Source of the DNA: Harmonia axyridis | Lineage: Eukaryota; Arthropoda; Insecta; Coleoptera; Coccinellidae | DNA length: 64,000 nucleotides | Reading direction: 5' to 3' | Assembly: GCF_914767665.1 (NCBI RefSeq) | Contig: NC_059504.1 | Span: 35,247,720 to 35,311,719 of the forward strand | In this document: positions 1 through 11,460 of the stretch, in pieces | How positions within the stretch are numbered: the stretch's first letter is position 1 | Layout: each line of letters opens with the position of its first letter | Position numbers and translations under genes: made by a program | Notes under the pieces: model-generated | Database searches by the model: none | Told to the model about the DNA's origin: nothing | The model's input: only the letters and a program-made list of their open reading frames with translations

Positions 1-318
1 TCCATTTTCAAAGCTCCATATCTCGAAAACTGTCCATTTTTGAGCTTTGTGGCTAAGGACTTTTCTGATCAGTTCATCAAGAACTACAACATATCAAAAA
101 TTCAGCCAAATTCACGGAAAGCCATTTTCCGTACTAAACGTGCGGGGTCCTTTGAAAAAAGTGGCCTACGTCAAAAGTATCTGGGATAAGTAAGTGAGGT
201 ATTTCTAAATTAGAAAATCATGGAGTATATAGTATGGTATAAAATTGTCATTCTCGTTTAAAAAACAGAGTCGTATCGTATTTCACCACTTTTGGACCAG
301 CTTGTGGGATCAAAAATA

Positions 319-492
319 ATTTAAGCTTTTGTGCGGAGTATAGCCCAAAATTCACAGGAGTTATCGACCGAACGAGCACTATAAACTCACCATGTATATT
401 GACATATTTCATTTAAGCTTTTGCGCGGAGTATAGCCCAAAATTTACAGGAGTTATCGACCGAACGAGTACTATTGACTCACCATTCAGAAT
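319..492. repeat. Two-copy 92-bp tandem repeat
   Basis: A unit starting ATTTAAGCTTTTG at 319 starts again at 411. The copies agree at nearly every position over about 82 bp, including the shared stretch GGAGTATAGCCCAAAATT, and then diverge. No coding potential is evident. It looks like a local duplication. Confidence 0.85.
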
Positions 493-499
493 GATTGCG

Positions 500-1285
500 C
501 CTTTTCTTAAAAAAAAGTGCGCGAAAATGTCATTCGCATGATTGGAATTATACCTACTTCTAACCATCTTTGCCTATGTTCCCGCAAAACGCAACAGTAT
601 TCCAATCATGCTAATCAGCCTCTAATAGGTTGGATCTACCTGATTCTTACGTATGTGTACCTATATTGCGTGATTTATTGCTCTCGTCCAATTCAAAACG
701 AACAACTAACGGGATGATTATCGAATTAAACAAGCAAGTCAACTGTTAAATTCCTAACTGAACAACGAGATTCGTGTGTGTGCGAGCCTTGAATCAATCA
801 GCCTCTACGAGATGTTCTCTCACAATGAGAACAGTCGGAAAATTAAACAGAAGTAGGGAAAAACGTGACTCCGTTTCAACAACCCATTAGGATCTCTTAT
901 TACCGGGATAAATCAAACATGAACGAGAAATTCTTTTATAATGACCTGCGATAATATAACGGTGCATTTATATCTGCGGTATAAATTTTGGGAACGAAGA
1001 TGTGTGGTGTTAGATTAGCGAGTTACTGGCCTAGGTTAATGAAGAAAGTGAAGAGCCGGTCCAAACTTCCTGGTTCATCGGTCTGTTGCCACACATTATA
1101 TATATGACACCACAAAACTTCGGATTGAAATTGAAAAGATATGGATTTTTAGGTCGTGAAGATATCATTTAGGTTTACGTCTTATTGTCCTTCGTTCACT
1201 ATTTCGAATATACAATATAATTCTGTTTTAAAGTTAAATTTGTTTCTTCATCTGACCGGATGAAGGATCAATAGTTATTTATGCA
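500..1285. other. Unassigned AT-rich DNA
   Basis: I see no coding segment, repeat or RNA gene that I can support here. Short open frames, such as 66 codons from 517, lack recognisable features and are treated as chance. Confidence 0.5.
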
Positions 1286-1308
1286 ACAAGTGCAAAAAGT
1301 GAATTGTT

Positions 1309-1384
1309 TATTGCACTCGATGTGAAATTGTCCGACGAGGCCGTTAGGCCGAGTTGGACAACACATTTTTGCACGAGTTGCACA
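1309..1384. repeat. Foldback hairpin with GC-rich tip
   Basis: The two halves pair imperfectly: TGCACTCGATGTG with CACATTTTTGCACGAG, and TTGTCC with GGACAA. The tip reads ACGAGGCCGTTAGGCCGAG, in which GCC and GGC pair around GTTA and CGAG is repeated directly. The same tip design occurs at 2403-2500, 4969-5067 and 53620-53714. It is probably the end or subterminal part of a non-autonomous mobile element. Confidence 0.6.
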
Positions 1385-2380
1385 AAACATTTTTTCTACG
1401 TTCATGCAAAAAGCAGAAAATGATTTATGGAGGTGCGGCACTAGGTATAGGAAAAAGAAAAGCGCAACTTGAATACTTTATTATTAATATCGATTTGCAT
1501 TGAAACAGGAACTAATACGTTACGAACAATTCAACTCAAACTTTATTTTTACCCTCAATGTTGAAAGTGAATGAACAATTGGTGCAATTTTCAATATGAA
1601 TATTTCGTAGTGAAGTACTTTTTAAATCCATTTCTTGATTTGTCACTGCTGTAAACGTACTAGTACTAGTGCATCGTTATTTCCTTCAGGCTGAAATATT
1701 TGTTTTGCAACAATGAGTTTGTTTGCATGTGATTCCTCTACTTATCTCTCCGCTACTGTCGACGATTTCCATATGCACGTTGAAGTAGAATGACTTATGA
1801 GTGCAATAAAAACTTTATTGCACTAGTGCAATAAAGAACTCGTCGATTTTTTTTGTGACATGTCAAAATCTGACATTTTGGTGGTTTCAACTGAGATAAA
1901 CTTGAAATATTTCGTGAAATCAAGAAATGTTGAATTGAAGATTGGTTCCTGAAAATGGGACTAAATTGTTGCCGAACTCTCGAATTTGAGGTATTATTAT
2001 ATTATTATATATTATAGTATATCAAAAGTCACTTGGAGGAAGCCTGAATATTTCGATTATACAAGAGTTGTCGAAGTTTCCAGAAATGCCTTTGGTGCCA
2101 GTGAATTTTGCCTAACAATACTTTCAAATGAATCCCGGTATTTAGCGGATCGCGGTATCCACTTCAAAGGAACATCTGGCCAACCTTTTTTATGGACTAG
2201 TTCGAGTTACTTTGGATATACTATACCTGTAAATGTACATTTGAACTAATCCAAGGATATTAATGGCTTCAATAAAGAAACCGATTCATATTTTTGATTC
2301 TATTTACATATTCGTGTTAGGTATAAAAAAGTACAATACTGAAAAATGTTTTGAATTTTTTTTGGCTCTACCTAGACATG
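1385..2380. other. Unassigned DNA with a TTTATTGCAC inverted repeat
   Basis: Around 1800-1840 GTGCAATAAA and TTTATTGCAC occur in opposite orientations, echoing TTTATTGCAC of the hairpin at 1309. The stretch may therefore belong to the same element. The segment 2025-2140 resembles 42120-42230 weakly (AAAGTCACTT start, TCAGAAATG block). No gene is recognised; the 87-codon frame from 1986 has no motif. Confidence 0.4.
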
Positions 2381-2811
2381 CAATAGTTCTTTATAATAAA
2401 AGTGCAGAAGGCATTGATATTCTTCCACGAGTTCAATATTCAAAAATGAGCCACGAAGTGGCGAGTTTTTGAATGAACGAGTGGTAGAATGAGCCTTCTG
2501 TACTAGTATTATACATTATTTTCTCCAATTCATTGCATTCTTATTGAAATTAATGGAATATTTCCATAAATATTATTTAGTGATTTTTGCATTGAAAAAT
2601 GTTGTTTGGCAGAACTGATTTCTTTAAGGCAAATTGATGAATTGACAGATAAAGCCGTGGCGGAAAGTTCGGAGTTCCAACATATAATAATAAAATATAA
2701 CCATGAAAACTGTGCGTTTTTGATATATTCTCGCACGATTTTGTTCTACAAAAAAAAAAAAAGAAAAAAAAGAAAAAGATGTGAAAGAATGAACGGAATA
2801 ACCACAGAAAA
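2381..2811 (+). repeat. Hairpin-linked repeat, copy 1
   Basis: This segment is shared with 4946-5402 at high identity, from ATAGTT...TTTATAAT to GGAATAACCACAGAA. It begins with a near-perfect foldback (2403-2500) with AGAAGGC and GCCTTCT ends and an ACGAG/GAGCCAC-GAA-GTGGCGAG type tip. It then carries a short reading frame (about 2606-2755), beginning around LRQIDEL and running to LFYK, that is also open in copy 2. Copy 1 has an A-rich expansion at 2749-2778 that copy 2 lacks. Family unknown; probably a non-autonomous mobile element, since copy 2 sits inside a mariner element. Confidence 0.7.
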
Positions 2812-3425
2812 AAAAATTTTGTTCGATTCAAGAAAAATTTCAGTCACAAAAATTCTTAAAAATTTCAGTTCATTCAGAATATGAAATTCAATTTGGAAAA
2901 CAAGAAGAAAATTCACGAACATTGCAGGTTTTCCACAATTTCCAATTTTTTCAGAATTCTTCAACTTTTCTTATTTGAGCATTCAAAAATACATTAATGT
3001 GATCAAAAATTGTAAAATAGTATATTATTCAACAAGCGGTAATGTAGGTCATAACTCACACAGATGAAGTTGTGATAACCGCGAGTTGAAGTCTATACTT
3101 TATCTACGACTTTAACAATAAATACAAGAATACAGAAAAAACTTTTTTGACAAACCCCAAAAGTTATCTATAAACGTCAAAATTATCAAAGTGACATTCA
3201 TCCCCTCAATAACAATAATGGTATGTTCCTTTTCGGCCAACCGAATAGAAGCCCAGAGCCATCTTTTCCGATTCATTATAGTGAGTTAAAGCAGTGAGTT
3301 ATTATAACTCACGCTGTTTGTTAATAGATACTATTAATTTCTAAAAAGCAGTTGAATAATGAATATATAATTCAATAGGAGTAGATAAATGACGTTGAAC
3401 ACCATGTACCACCTATCTCTCTTAT
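2812..3425. other. Unassigned DNA with a short palindrome
   Basis: No coding feature is seen. A short palindrome occurs at about 3291-3317 (AGTGAGTTAT facing ATAACTCAC). It may mark a decayed transposon terminus, but nothing else supports an element. Confidence 0.35.
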
Positions 3426-4195
3426 ACAGGGTGTCCCGGGAAGAATGCGACAAACGGATATCATGAATTAAGGACATCATGGAGGACTCGTATCAAGAGG
3501 TTTCAATTACCTGAGTGCCTTGGTTTGGGATATAAATATATACATATGCTTCGAAAACGAGGTATATGTATGTCATAAGGCAAAAATAATTCTCCATCCA
3601 AATATTATTTAGTGCCCTCTCATTCGCAGGATATGATTAAGTTCATTTCCGTATTTTTTTTGTTTTTAAGGGAATATTAAGAAAAAATATTCGTTTTCGG
3701 GCCCTCTTTAGTGACTATATCAAAATAGCATGCTTCCATTTCTGAAATACACGAGATAATCGAGAAATAAAAGTGGAAAACTTTGTTGTCACTTATAAAT
3801 TGAAACAGTTATCAGGCAGCTCACGACATATTCCATCCTAAATCACACTCAGTCATCGGGTGCTTGTTTGAGTCATTTCGTGTATTGTTGTCTTTTATCT
3901 GCTTCGGCATATTTGATTTTTATCATGTGACAGTTGTACAGTTGTATGCTCCGATGTATTTTAATGCTTTTTATATTTCTATATCTTGTAATTTTATATG
4001 TTCGTATTTAGTCTTGAGTTTTTGGTGTTTACTTTTGAAATTTTTTTTCATGTATATCTTATATTGGTTTTTTATATCTTTGATCTCCACTATATGCTAA
4101 CTTGAATATATTCTTACACACAATCAGACGTACTCTGCTTCGTAAGTATGCTCATTTATTCACCATCCACCATTCCAAGAATGTAGTTAATTGTA
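3426..4195. other. Unassigned DNA starting with a CAGGGTG motif
   Basis: TATACAGGGTGTCCCGGGAA at about 3425 is the type of sequence seen at termini of Tc1/mariner elements in this window, but no matching inverted end was found nearby. The 78-codon frame 3864-4100 is T-rich and hydrophobic by composition and is not called as a gene. Confidence 0.35.
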
Positions 4196-4565
4196 GAGCT
4201 TCAATTGAATAAATGTCCCGACTTTTGCCTATACGCGTAGGATTTCTCCTCGCCGTCGGCTTCTCACTCCTTGCTAAGAGGAACATTCACTCAATCCCAG
4301 ATATTTAAAATATCAGAAGGGTAGAGAGCTCGGTCGTGTCTGGTCCTTGTGATCCCCCTGGTTCTCGTCGAACTTCTGGTCCTCTTACACGCGATCCTTG
4401 GACCTGTCCTTCGCTTCCTAGGAATTTTCTCACCGTCCTTGCAGTACCTAAAAGAACAGCTTTTTGCATTATATTACATATACTCGCTCTGCTCGCCGAA
4501 GGGGCTCCGCCCCTTGGACCCCGTCACTATGCCGGTAGATCCTTCACTGGGTATCCCTCTAGAAA
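4196..4565. other. GC-richer island with GGGGC hairpin
   Basis: Composition here is clearly more GC-rich than the surroundings. It ends in a hairpin at about 4497-4518 (AAGGGGC, TCC, GCCCCTT). Two frames are open for about 80 codons at once, which is what high GC and lack of stops produce rather than a gene. An AATAAA lies at 4208. It could be part of a retroelement long terminal repeat or an unrelated dispersed repeat; I cannot decide. Confidence 0.4.
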
Positions 4566-4945
4566 ATAAAAGATTTTTTTCGGAAACCTTGTATCGTTAG
4601 CTGATTTCAGACGATTCACTCGGTATACTATGCTGATTCTAGGGTGGAATTCTGTATGATTTTTTTTCCTAGAACATACCGTTTGGCCCTTGTTCACATG
4701 AAAATATTTGATGCAAATAACTTTCCATGACGACAAATCAAGGGCGGTCCTAGCCTTCAATTTTGAGGGGGTTCGCCGTTATGGGCTTCGAGTATTTCTA
4801 TGGGACCAAATCCCAGATTATACCGATATCAAGCCTTACCTCTCAAAAATATTTATATTTAGATATTCATATGAATATTTATATAAGGCGTACAACTTTG
4901 CGTCCGCCGTTTTGCAATAGATGGCTGTAACGGTAAGTGGTAGTA

Positions 4946-5402
4946 GAATAGTTATTTATAATACAAATGCAGAAGGCATTGATATTCTTCCACGAGTTCA
5001 AAATTCAAAAACGAGCCACGAAGTGGCGAGTTTTTGAATGAACGAGTGGTAGAATGAGCCTTCTGTTCGAGTATTATATATTATTTTCTCTAATTCATTG
5101 CATTCTTATATAATAATATAATAATAATAATAGTTTATTGTGACATAAACATAAATTCTTATTGAAATTAATGAAATATTTCCATAAATATCATTTAGTG
5201 ATGTTTGGCTTGAAAAATGTTGGTTGGCAGAACTGATTTTTTTTAAGGCAAATTGATGAATTGGCGGATAAAGCCGTGGCGGAAAGTTCGGAGTACCAAC
5301 ATATAATAATGAAATATAACCATGAAAACTGTGCGTTTCTGATATATTCTCGCACGATTTTGTTCTACAAGATGTGGAAGAATGAACGGAATAACCACAG
5401 AA
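4946..5402 (+). repeat. Hairpin-linked repeat, copy 2, inserted in mariner
   Basis: It matches 2381-2811 at high identity and interrupts the 5' untranslated part of the mariner relic. The mariner sequence before it (GGTAAGTGGTAGTAG) and after it (AAATAAATATATCGTAG) is contiguous in the mariner at 47.6 kb. The copy carries a further 45-bp insert (about 5112-5158, AATAATAAT-rich, with TTTATTGTGACATAAA) bracketed by ATTCTTAT on both sides. That insert looks like a severely 5'-truncated non-LTR retrotransposon tail with an 8-bp target duplication. Confidence 0.75.
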
Positions 5403-6219
5403 TTGGAGAAATAAATATATCGTAGATGTCATACAATAAGTTTAGGTATTTGTGAACATAACGCCATTGACATGTTATTCGATTTGTGTCTGCATCATAA
5501 AGTTATTCACGACTAACCATGTTAGCTTACGAGCCAAATTCTCGTCATTTGCGGGAGGTTTCAATTTTCTACTAAAATATGAAAAAATCCGCGGCTGAGG
5601 TTCATCGAATGCTTTCAAATACCTATAGTGAGAACGATATTGGTGGAAGAACGTACCAACGATATTGTTTATGTCTAGGTTTAGTTATTTTCTGGTACAT
5701 CTGTAAAATGGCTTGTTCCGTTTGATTAAATAAATAAAGAAATAGATGAGTGGTTTCAACGCTTCAAGAATGGTGATTTTGATTTCGAAGACCAGCATCG
5801 CGGTGGAAGAGAGAAGTTTTTTGAAGATGCAGAATTGGAGGCAATAATTGATCAAGATTCATGTCAAACGCAACAATAATTGTAGGATCAATAGGAGTGA
5901 CACTAAAAGCCATTTCAAAACGCCTGAAAGTCATAGGAATGACTCAGAAACAAGGAAATTGGGTGCGGTACGAGTTGAAGCCGCGAGGTGTTTGAACGAC
6001 GTTTATTTACTTGTGAACAGCTGCTTGCAAGACAAAGACGGAAGGGGTTTCTGCATCGGATTGGGACTGGAGACGAAAAATGGGTTCATTACGATAATCC
6101 CAAGCGCATGAAATCATGAGGATATCCTGACAATGCTTCCACATCGACGGCCAAACCGAATATTCACGGTTCTAAGGTCATGCTCAGTATTTGGTGGGAC
6201 CAGCTCGGCGTAGTATATT

Positions 6220-6519
6220 ATGACTGAAAGAATCAAAGGCGATCGTTATCGAACGCAATTAATGCGTTTGTACCGAGCATTGAAAGATAAACCGCCGCAA
6301 TACAACGAGAGAGAAGATGAATTGATTTTACTGCATGACAATGCTCGACCCCATGTTGCGAAAGTAATCAAGATATACTTGGAAACGTTAAAATGGGAAT
6401 TCCTACCCCACAACCCTACCCGACGTATTCTCCAGACGTTGCTCCCACGGACTATCACTTGTTTCAATCAATATCACATGACCTGGCTGAACAACACTTC
6501 CGATCTTATGAAGAAGTAA
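6220..6519 (+). pseudogene. mariner transposase C-terminal fragment
   Basis: This open stretch encodes the core of a mariner transposase around the second catalytic aspartate (HDNARPHVAKVIK), followed by LETLKWEFLPHNPTR. The family's usual SPD...D region is lost, because the frame breaks where PYSPD would be expected. It is a fragment of the relic at 4884-6696, not an independent gene. A near-identical stretch, with the same frame loss, occurs at 8992-9243. Confidence 0.8.
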
Positions 6520-7849
6520 AAACTTGGATCGATTCGTGGATCGCTTCAAAAGATGACCAGTTTTTTTAATTCGTACGCTGTCCGAAAGATGGGAGAAAGT
6601 AAAGACCAGCGATGGGCAATACTTTGAATTATAAATGTATAACCAGTTTTTTACAATAAAGCCTCGAATTTCGCAAAAAAAAGTTGTACCCTTATGTATT
6701 TGTTGTATTATAATAGCATTATTTACTAATCAGGGTTTTAACCATTCGGGTAGAAATTTTAAAAAAATTAGATTGTTTAATATGAAAAAAAGAAGACAAT
6801 TGGCAACTACATCACAAAATCTAATTTGGTCTTTAAAACTTTGAACCCTTTGAAAACCTTGTAATCACAGCGTCCTCGTCAACATCAATGTCCCTATAAA
6901 TGTTCAGGACGACAAAATACTCCATAAAAATGGAAGCAAACTACTAAATATGTCGTTTTCCACTGAATCTTATTATTATCCTCTATGATAGAAAAACTTT
7001 ATTCAAATCAACAGAATTTTCTCACACCAAAATATCACAGCGATATATATCGATATTTTACTCTTACATATTTCGATACATTTCGATAGTGTCAGAAAAT
7101 ATCGATACAATATATAGATATCGATAATTTTCTGACCTTTGCCCACCCCTAGTGTGGATTTGCCGAACGCAGTCATAACCATAAACAAAGATTTCTCTAT
7201 GATCATAATTGTCAGTCAAACGCATGTCTTAAAATTTTGTTCAAATATAAATCGTATATTGTATTCTTTAATAATGAATAAAAAATAACCGATATCAACC
7301 AAATTCTCAGATCTCATTTTTCCAGAAATGGCAATTTCTTTCTTTGAAGAATTTGGGAGAAATGAATAATAAAAATGTGAGCGTCAGTCTTTCAAGAAAG
7401 TTATTCATGCTTATAGGTTTGTAAAAAATTTTTAGAGAATATTGAATAATAATATAATCCCAACATTAAGATTTTAAATTAGCACATTTCTTCTTTATAG
7501 AGACATGTATGATGCATAAGTCCAAATTTAATTGATGATTGGGTGGGAAAAATTGACAAATATTGATATTCTTGTAAGTCAATTCAAAATGAATAATAGA
7601 TATATTTTAAGGGCTATCATTCCATTGGATATTTACTTGTGAGCCCTAAAATGAAGTTACATTCATTCCATTGACTCATTAATAGAAATACTACCTGAAA
7701 TAAAGAAATTGCATTCAATGTTTATTTTCAGTTTTGACAAATATTGAATTTACATAATCGTTCGATAAGATCTATGAAAAGACCTACAGTGAGATTTTGT
7801 TTTAGGAATATTCAGTATAGCTGTAATAAACAAACTGAAAAGAGGCAGA

Positions 7850-8083
7850 ATGAATAATAGATCTACCTTTCGGATACCCATATCTGAGAAATCAGGTTAT
7901 AAGAAGTCCCTCATTTCCAAGGTTTATCAATACATTTTTCAGTTGAGCAGCAAATTATTCTTCTATTCCATATTTTGTGAAGAAATACAATATAATTGCA
8001 ACAATTTGAAGAACCTATTGGAAATTCCTGAGGAACTAAGGAGTTTTTTAGTATCTGAAGATTGTATTGATGCTATGTTATAG
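7850..8083 (+). pseudogene. Unrecognised 77-codon frame, present in three repeat copies
   Basis: This frame is identical in unit 2 (10622-10855), and a more diverged homologue lies at about 11960-12165. I do not recognise the product. Conservation between units 1 and 2 is uninformative because the duplication is recent. In the third copy the frame is disrupted by a roughly 52-bp extra segment. It is adjacent to copia pol remnants and may be part of the same retroelement or of the host sequence it inserted into. Confidence 0.3.
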
Positions 8084-8234
8084 AACGAGACTTGTGGCTC
8101 TGGGTTTTACTCAGAAGTGAATTAAACATGGCAATTTATGTCCTATATAGTAAATAAAATTTTGATAGATATAAGTTTCAAAAGATCAACAATATTGATC
8201 ATAGTATTTACATAAATCAAAAAATAACTGGCTT

Positions 8235-8690
8235 ACTATTGTTGCATTGTACGTGGATGACTTTTTTGTTTTAACTAATGTTAATTCTGAATGAATTTTC
8301 TGATAGAAAATTTTATGATAAAGAAATTAGGGGAAGCTAAAAAATGATTAGGGTTGAATATTACTAGAAATTATGGAAAAAGTAGTAACGCTATCGATTA
8401 TATTCTTCAAATATGTATTGCAATAATTCAACATGTCTGATTGTGAACATGTGAAAACTAAATGGAATTTTAATTCAACAAAAGAGAGTTGTAATGATGA
8501 ACCATATAAGAAATTAATGGGTTTATTAACATCTTTAGCAGTATTAACTACTCCTAATATAGCATACTCTGTTAATTTCTTGAGTCAATTTAATAATTAT
8601 CTCATTGTTGAACACTAGAAAAGTGCAAAACTCATCTCAAGATACAAAGATCATTGTTCAATTTTTACTTCAGTCAAAAGGAACTGAGTA
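8235..8690 (+). pseudogene. Ty1/copia pol relic (reverse transcriptase end)
   Basis: Reading across frames gives the catalytic YVDD box (ALYVDDFFVLTN, about 8245-8280), then a KKLGEAK block and an IAYSVNFLSQFNN stretch. This is the order found between the reverse transcriptase active site and RNase H of copia-type Pol. Several stops and frameshifts interrupt it, including TAG at 8617. No long terminal repeats were found around it. Confidence 0.75.
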
Positions 8691-8940
8691 TTTGAAATCG
8701 GTACTAAAATTGTATCGGCCAATACTATTGACCCATATTAGTGGGTTCGATATCTGACTTGATTTTTTCAAATGTTAACTTTGGATCTGAATCAATGAAT
8801 AATTTAATTTCTACCAAAATGAAAAGCAATGAATAAATCAGTAGGATAGCATTTTTGAAATGGCCATATAGCACCTATTTCCATAACGATTAAAAGATTG
8901 GAAACTCATGGAAGGTCATGCTCAGTATTTGGTGGGACCA

Positions 8941-8974
8941 TTATTATTATTATTATTATATTATTATATTACCA
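8941..8974. mobile_element. (ATT)n insertion flanked by ACCA duplication
   Basis: Unit 2 carries 30 bp of ATT-type repeats followed by a second copy of ACCA, exactly where unit 1 and the mariner at 48.3 kb have a single ACCA. This is the footprint of an insertion with a 4-bp target duplication, consistent with an extremely 5'-truncated non-LTR retrotransposon tail. Confidence 0.6.
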
Positions 8975-8991
8975 GCTCGGCGTAGTGTATT

Positions 8992-9243
8992 ATGACTGAA
9001 AGAATCACAGGCGATCTTTATCGAACGCAATTAATGCGTTTGTACCGAGCATTGAAAAACAAACCGTCGCAATACAACGAGAGAGAAGATGAATTCATTT
9101 TACTGCATGACAATGTTCGACCCCATGTTGCGAAAGTAGTCAAGATATACTTGGAAACGTTAAAATGGGAATTCCTATCCCACAACCCTACCCGACGTAT
9201 TCTCCAGACGTTGCTCCCACGGACTATCACTTGTTTCAATTAA
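8992..9243 (+). pseudogene. mariner transposase fragment, duplicate copy
   Basis: This is the duplicate of the 6220-6519 fragment, with the second catalytic aspartate in HDNVRPHVAKVVK (one A-to-V change relative to the usual NARPH). It is non-functional, with frame loss downstream. It is followed by the mariner 3' untranslated region and terminus to about 9468. Confidence 0.8.
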
Positions 9244-11006
9244 TAGCACACGGCCTGGCTGACCAACACTTCCGATCTTATGAAGAAGTAAAAACTTGAA
9301 TCGATTCGTGGATCGCTTCAAAAGATGACCAGTTTTTTTAATTCGTACGCTGTCCGAAAGATGGGAGAAAGTAAAGACCAGCGATGGGCAATACTTTGAA
9401 TTATAAATGTATAACCAGTTTTTTACAATAAAGCCTCGAATTTCGCAAAAAAAAGTTGTACCCTTATGTATTTGTTGTATTATAATAGCATTATTTACTA
9501 ATCAGGGTTTTAACCATTCGGGTAGAAATTTTAAAAAAATTAGATTGTTTAATATGAAAAAAAGAAGACAATTGGCAACTACATCACAAAATCTAATTTG
9601 GTCTTTAAAACTTTGAACCCTTTGAAAACCTTGTAATCACAGCGTCCTCGTCAACATCAATGTCCCTATAAATGTTCAGGACGACAAAATACTCCATAAA
9701 AATGGAAGCAAACTACTAAATATGTCGTTTTCCACTGAATCTTATTATTATCCTCTATGATAGAAAAACTTTATTCAAATCAACAGAATTTTCTCACACC
9801 AAAATATCACAGCGATATATATCGATATTTTACTCTTACATATTTCGATACATTTCGATAGTGTCAGAAAATATCGATACAATATATAGATATCGATAAT
9901 TTTCTGACCTTTGCCCACCCCTAGTGTGGATTTGCCGAACGCAGTCATAACCATAAACAAAGATTTCTCTATGATCATAATTGTCAGTCAAACGCATGTC
10001 TTAAAATTTTGTTCAAATATAAATCGTATATTGTATTCTTTAATAATGAATAAAAAATAACCGATATCAACCAAATTCTCAGATCTCATTTTTCCAGAAA
10101 TGGCAATTTCTTTCTTTGAAGAATTTGGGAGAAATGAATAATAAAAATGTGAGCGTCAGTCTTTCAAGAAAGTTATTCATGCTTATAGGTTTGTAAAAAA
10201 TTTTTAGAGAATATTGAATAATAATATAATCCCAACATTAAGATTTTAAATGAGCACATTTCTTCTTTATAGAGACATGTATGATGCATAAGTCCAAATT
10301 TAATTGATGATTGGGTGGGAAAAATTGACAAATATTGATATTCTTGTAAGTCAATTCAAAATGAATAATAGATATATTTTAAGGGCTATCATTCCATTAG
10401 ATATTTACTTGTGAGCCCTAAAATGAAGTTACATTCATTCCATTGACTCATTAATAGAAATACTACCTGAAATAAAGAAATTGCATTCAATGTTTATTTT
10501 CAGTTTTGACAAATATTGAATTTACATAATCGTTCGATAAGATCTATGAAAAGACCTACAGTGAGATTTTGTTTTAGGAATATTCAGTATAGCTGTAATA
10601 AACAAACTGAAAAGAGGCAGAATGAATAATAGATCTACCTTTCGGATACCCATATCTGAGAAATCAGGTTATAAGAAGTCCCTCATTTCCAAGGTTTATC
10701 AATACATTTTTCAGTTGAGCAGCAAATTATTCTTCTATTCCATATTTTGTGAAGAAATACAATATAATTGCAACAATTTGAAGAACCTATTGGAAATTCC
10801 TGAGGAACTAAGGAGTTTTTTAGTATCTGAAGATTGTATTGATGCTATGTTATAGAACGAGACTTGTGGCTCTGGGTTTTACTCAGAAGTGAATTAAACA
10901 TGGCAATTTATGTCCTATATAGTAAATAAAATTTTGATAGATATAAGTTTCAAAAGATCAACAATATTGATCATAGTATTTACATAAATCAAAAAATAAC
11001 TGGCTT

Positions 11007-11460
11007 ACTATTGTTGCATTGTACGTGGATGACTTTTTTGTTTTAACTAATGTTAATTCTGAATGAATTTTCTGATAGAAAATTTTATGAAAAAGAAATT
11101 AGGGGAAGCTAAAAAATGATTAGGGATGAATATTACTAGAAATTATGGAAAAGGTAGTAAAGCTATCGATTATATTCTTCAAATATGTATTGCAATAATT
11201 CAACATGTCTGATTGTGAACATGTGAAAACTAAATTGAATTTTGATTCAACAAAAAAGAGTTGTAATGATGAACCATATAAGAAATTAATAGGTTTATTA
11301 ACATCTTTAGCAGTATTAACTAGTCCTGATATAGCATACTCTGTTAATTTCTTGAGTCAATTTAATAATTATCTCATTGTTGAACACTGGAAAAGTGCAA
11401 AACTCATTTCAAGATACAAAGATCATTGTTCAAATTTTACTTCAGTCAAAAGGAACTGAG
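11007..11460 (+). pseudogene. Ty1/copia pol relic, duplicate copy
   Basis: This is the second copy of the 8235-8690 relic, created by the tandem duplication. The final open part (11205-11459) reads through SPDIAYSVNFLSQFNN to EHWKSAKLISRYKDH, which is typical of copia Pol ahead of RNase H. It is one stop less degraded than the first copy but still broken upstream. Confidence 0.75.

Larger units (their letters stand above)
4884..6696 (+). mobile_element. mariner element relic, interrupted by a nested repeat
   Basis: The 5' terminus has GGCGTACAACTTTGC and the 3' terminus has the degraded inverse (AAGTTGTACCCTTATG, 6681-6696). Between them lie mariner transposase remnants in several frames. 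These include an N-terminal block beginning at about 5500 (EPNSRHLRE), a middle part (SKVMLSIWWDQLGVVYY near 6170-6220) and the catalytic LLHDNARPHVAK segment at about 6328-6365. Stops and frameshifts are numerous. The hairpin-linked repeat is inserted at about 4946-5402, and about 85 bp of foreign sequence sits at 5657-5745 relative to the copy at 47.6 kb. The element is dead. Confidence 0.85.
6174..8911. repeat. 2.74-kb tandem duplication, unit 1
   Basis: From AAGGTCATGCTCAGTATTTG onward this segment repeats head-to-tail at 8912. It holds the 3' half of the mariner relic, about 1.5 kb of unclassified DNA and a copia pol relic. Only scattered substitutions separate the units, so the duplication is recent. 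Unit 1 has 105 bp (8752-8856) that unit 2 lacks. Confidence 0.9.

Noticed and set aside
3864..4100. Hydrophobic 78-codon frame resembling a membrane protein
   Set aside because: T-rich AT-biased DNA produces Phe/Leu/Ile-rich translations; no conserved motif or coding context.
4336..4600. Two overlapping plus-strand frames of about 80 codons
   Set aside because: Both open in the same GC-richer stretch, with proline- and leucine-rich translations and no motif; expected from composition.
8743..8752. GGGTTCGAT as a tRNA B box
   Set aside because: No A box, T-arm pairing or cloverleaf can be drawn around it.
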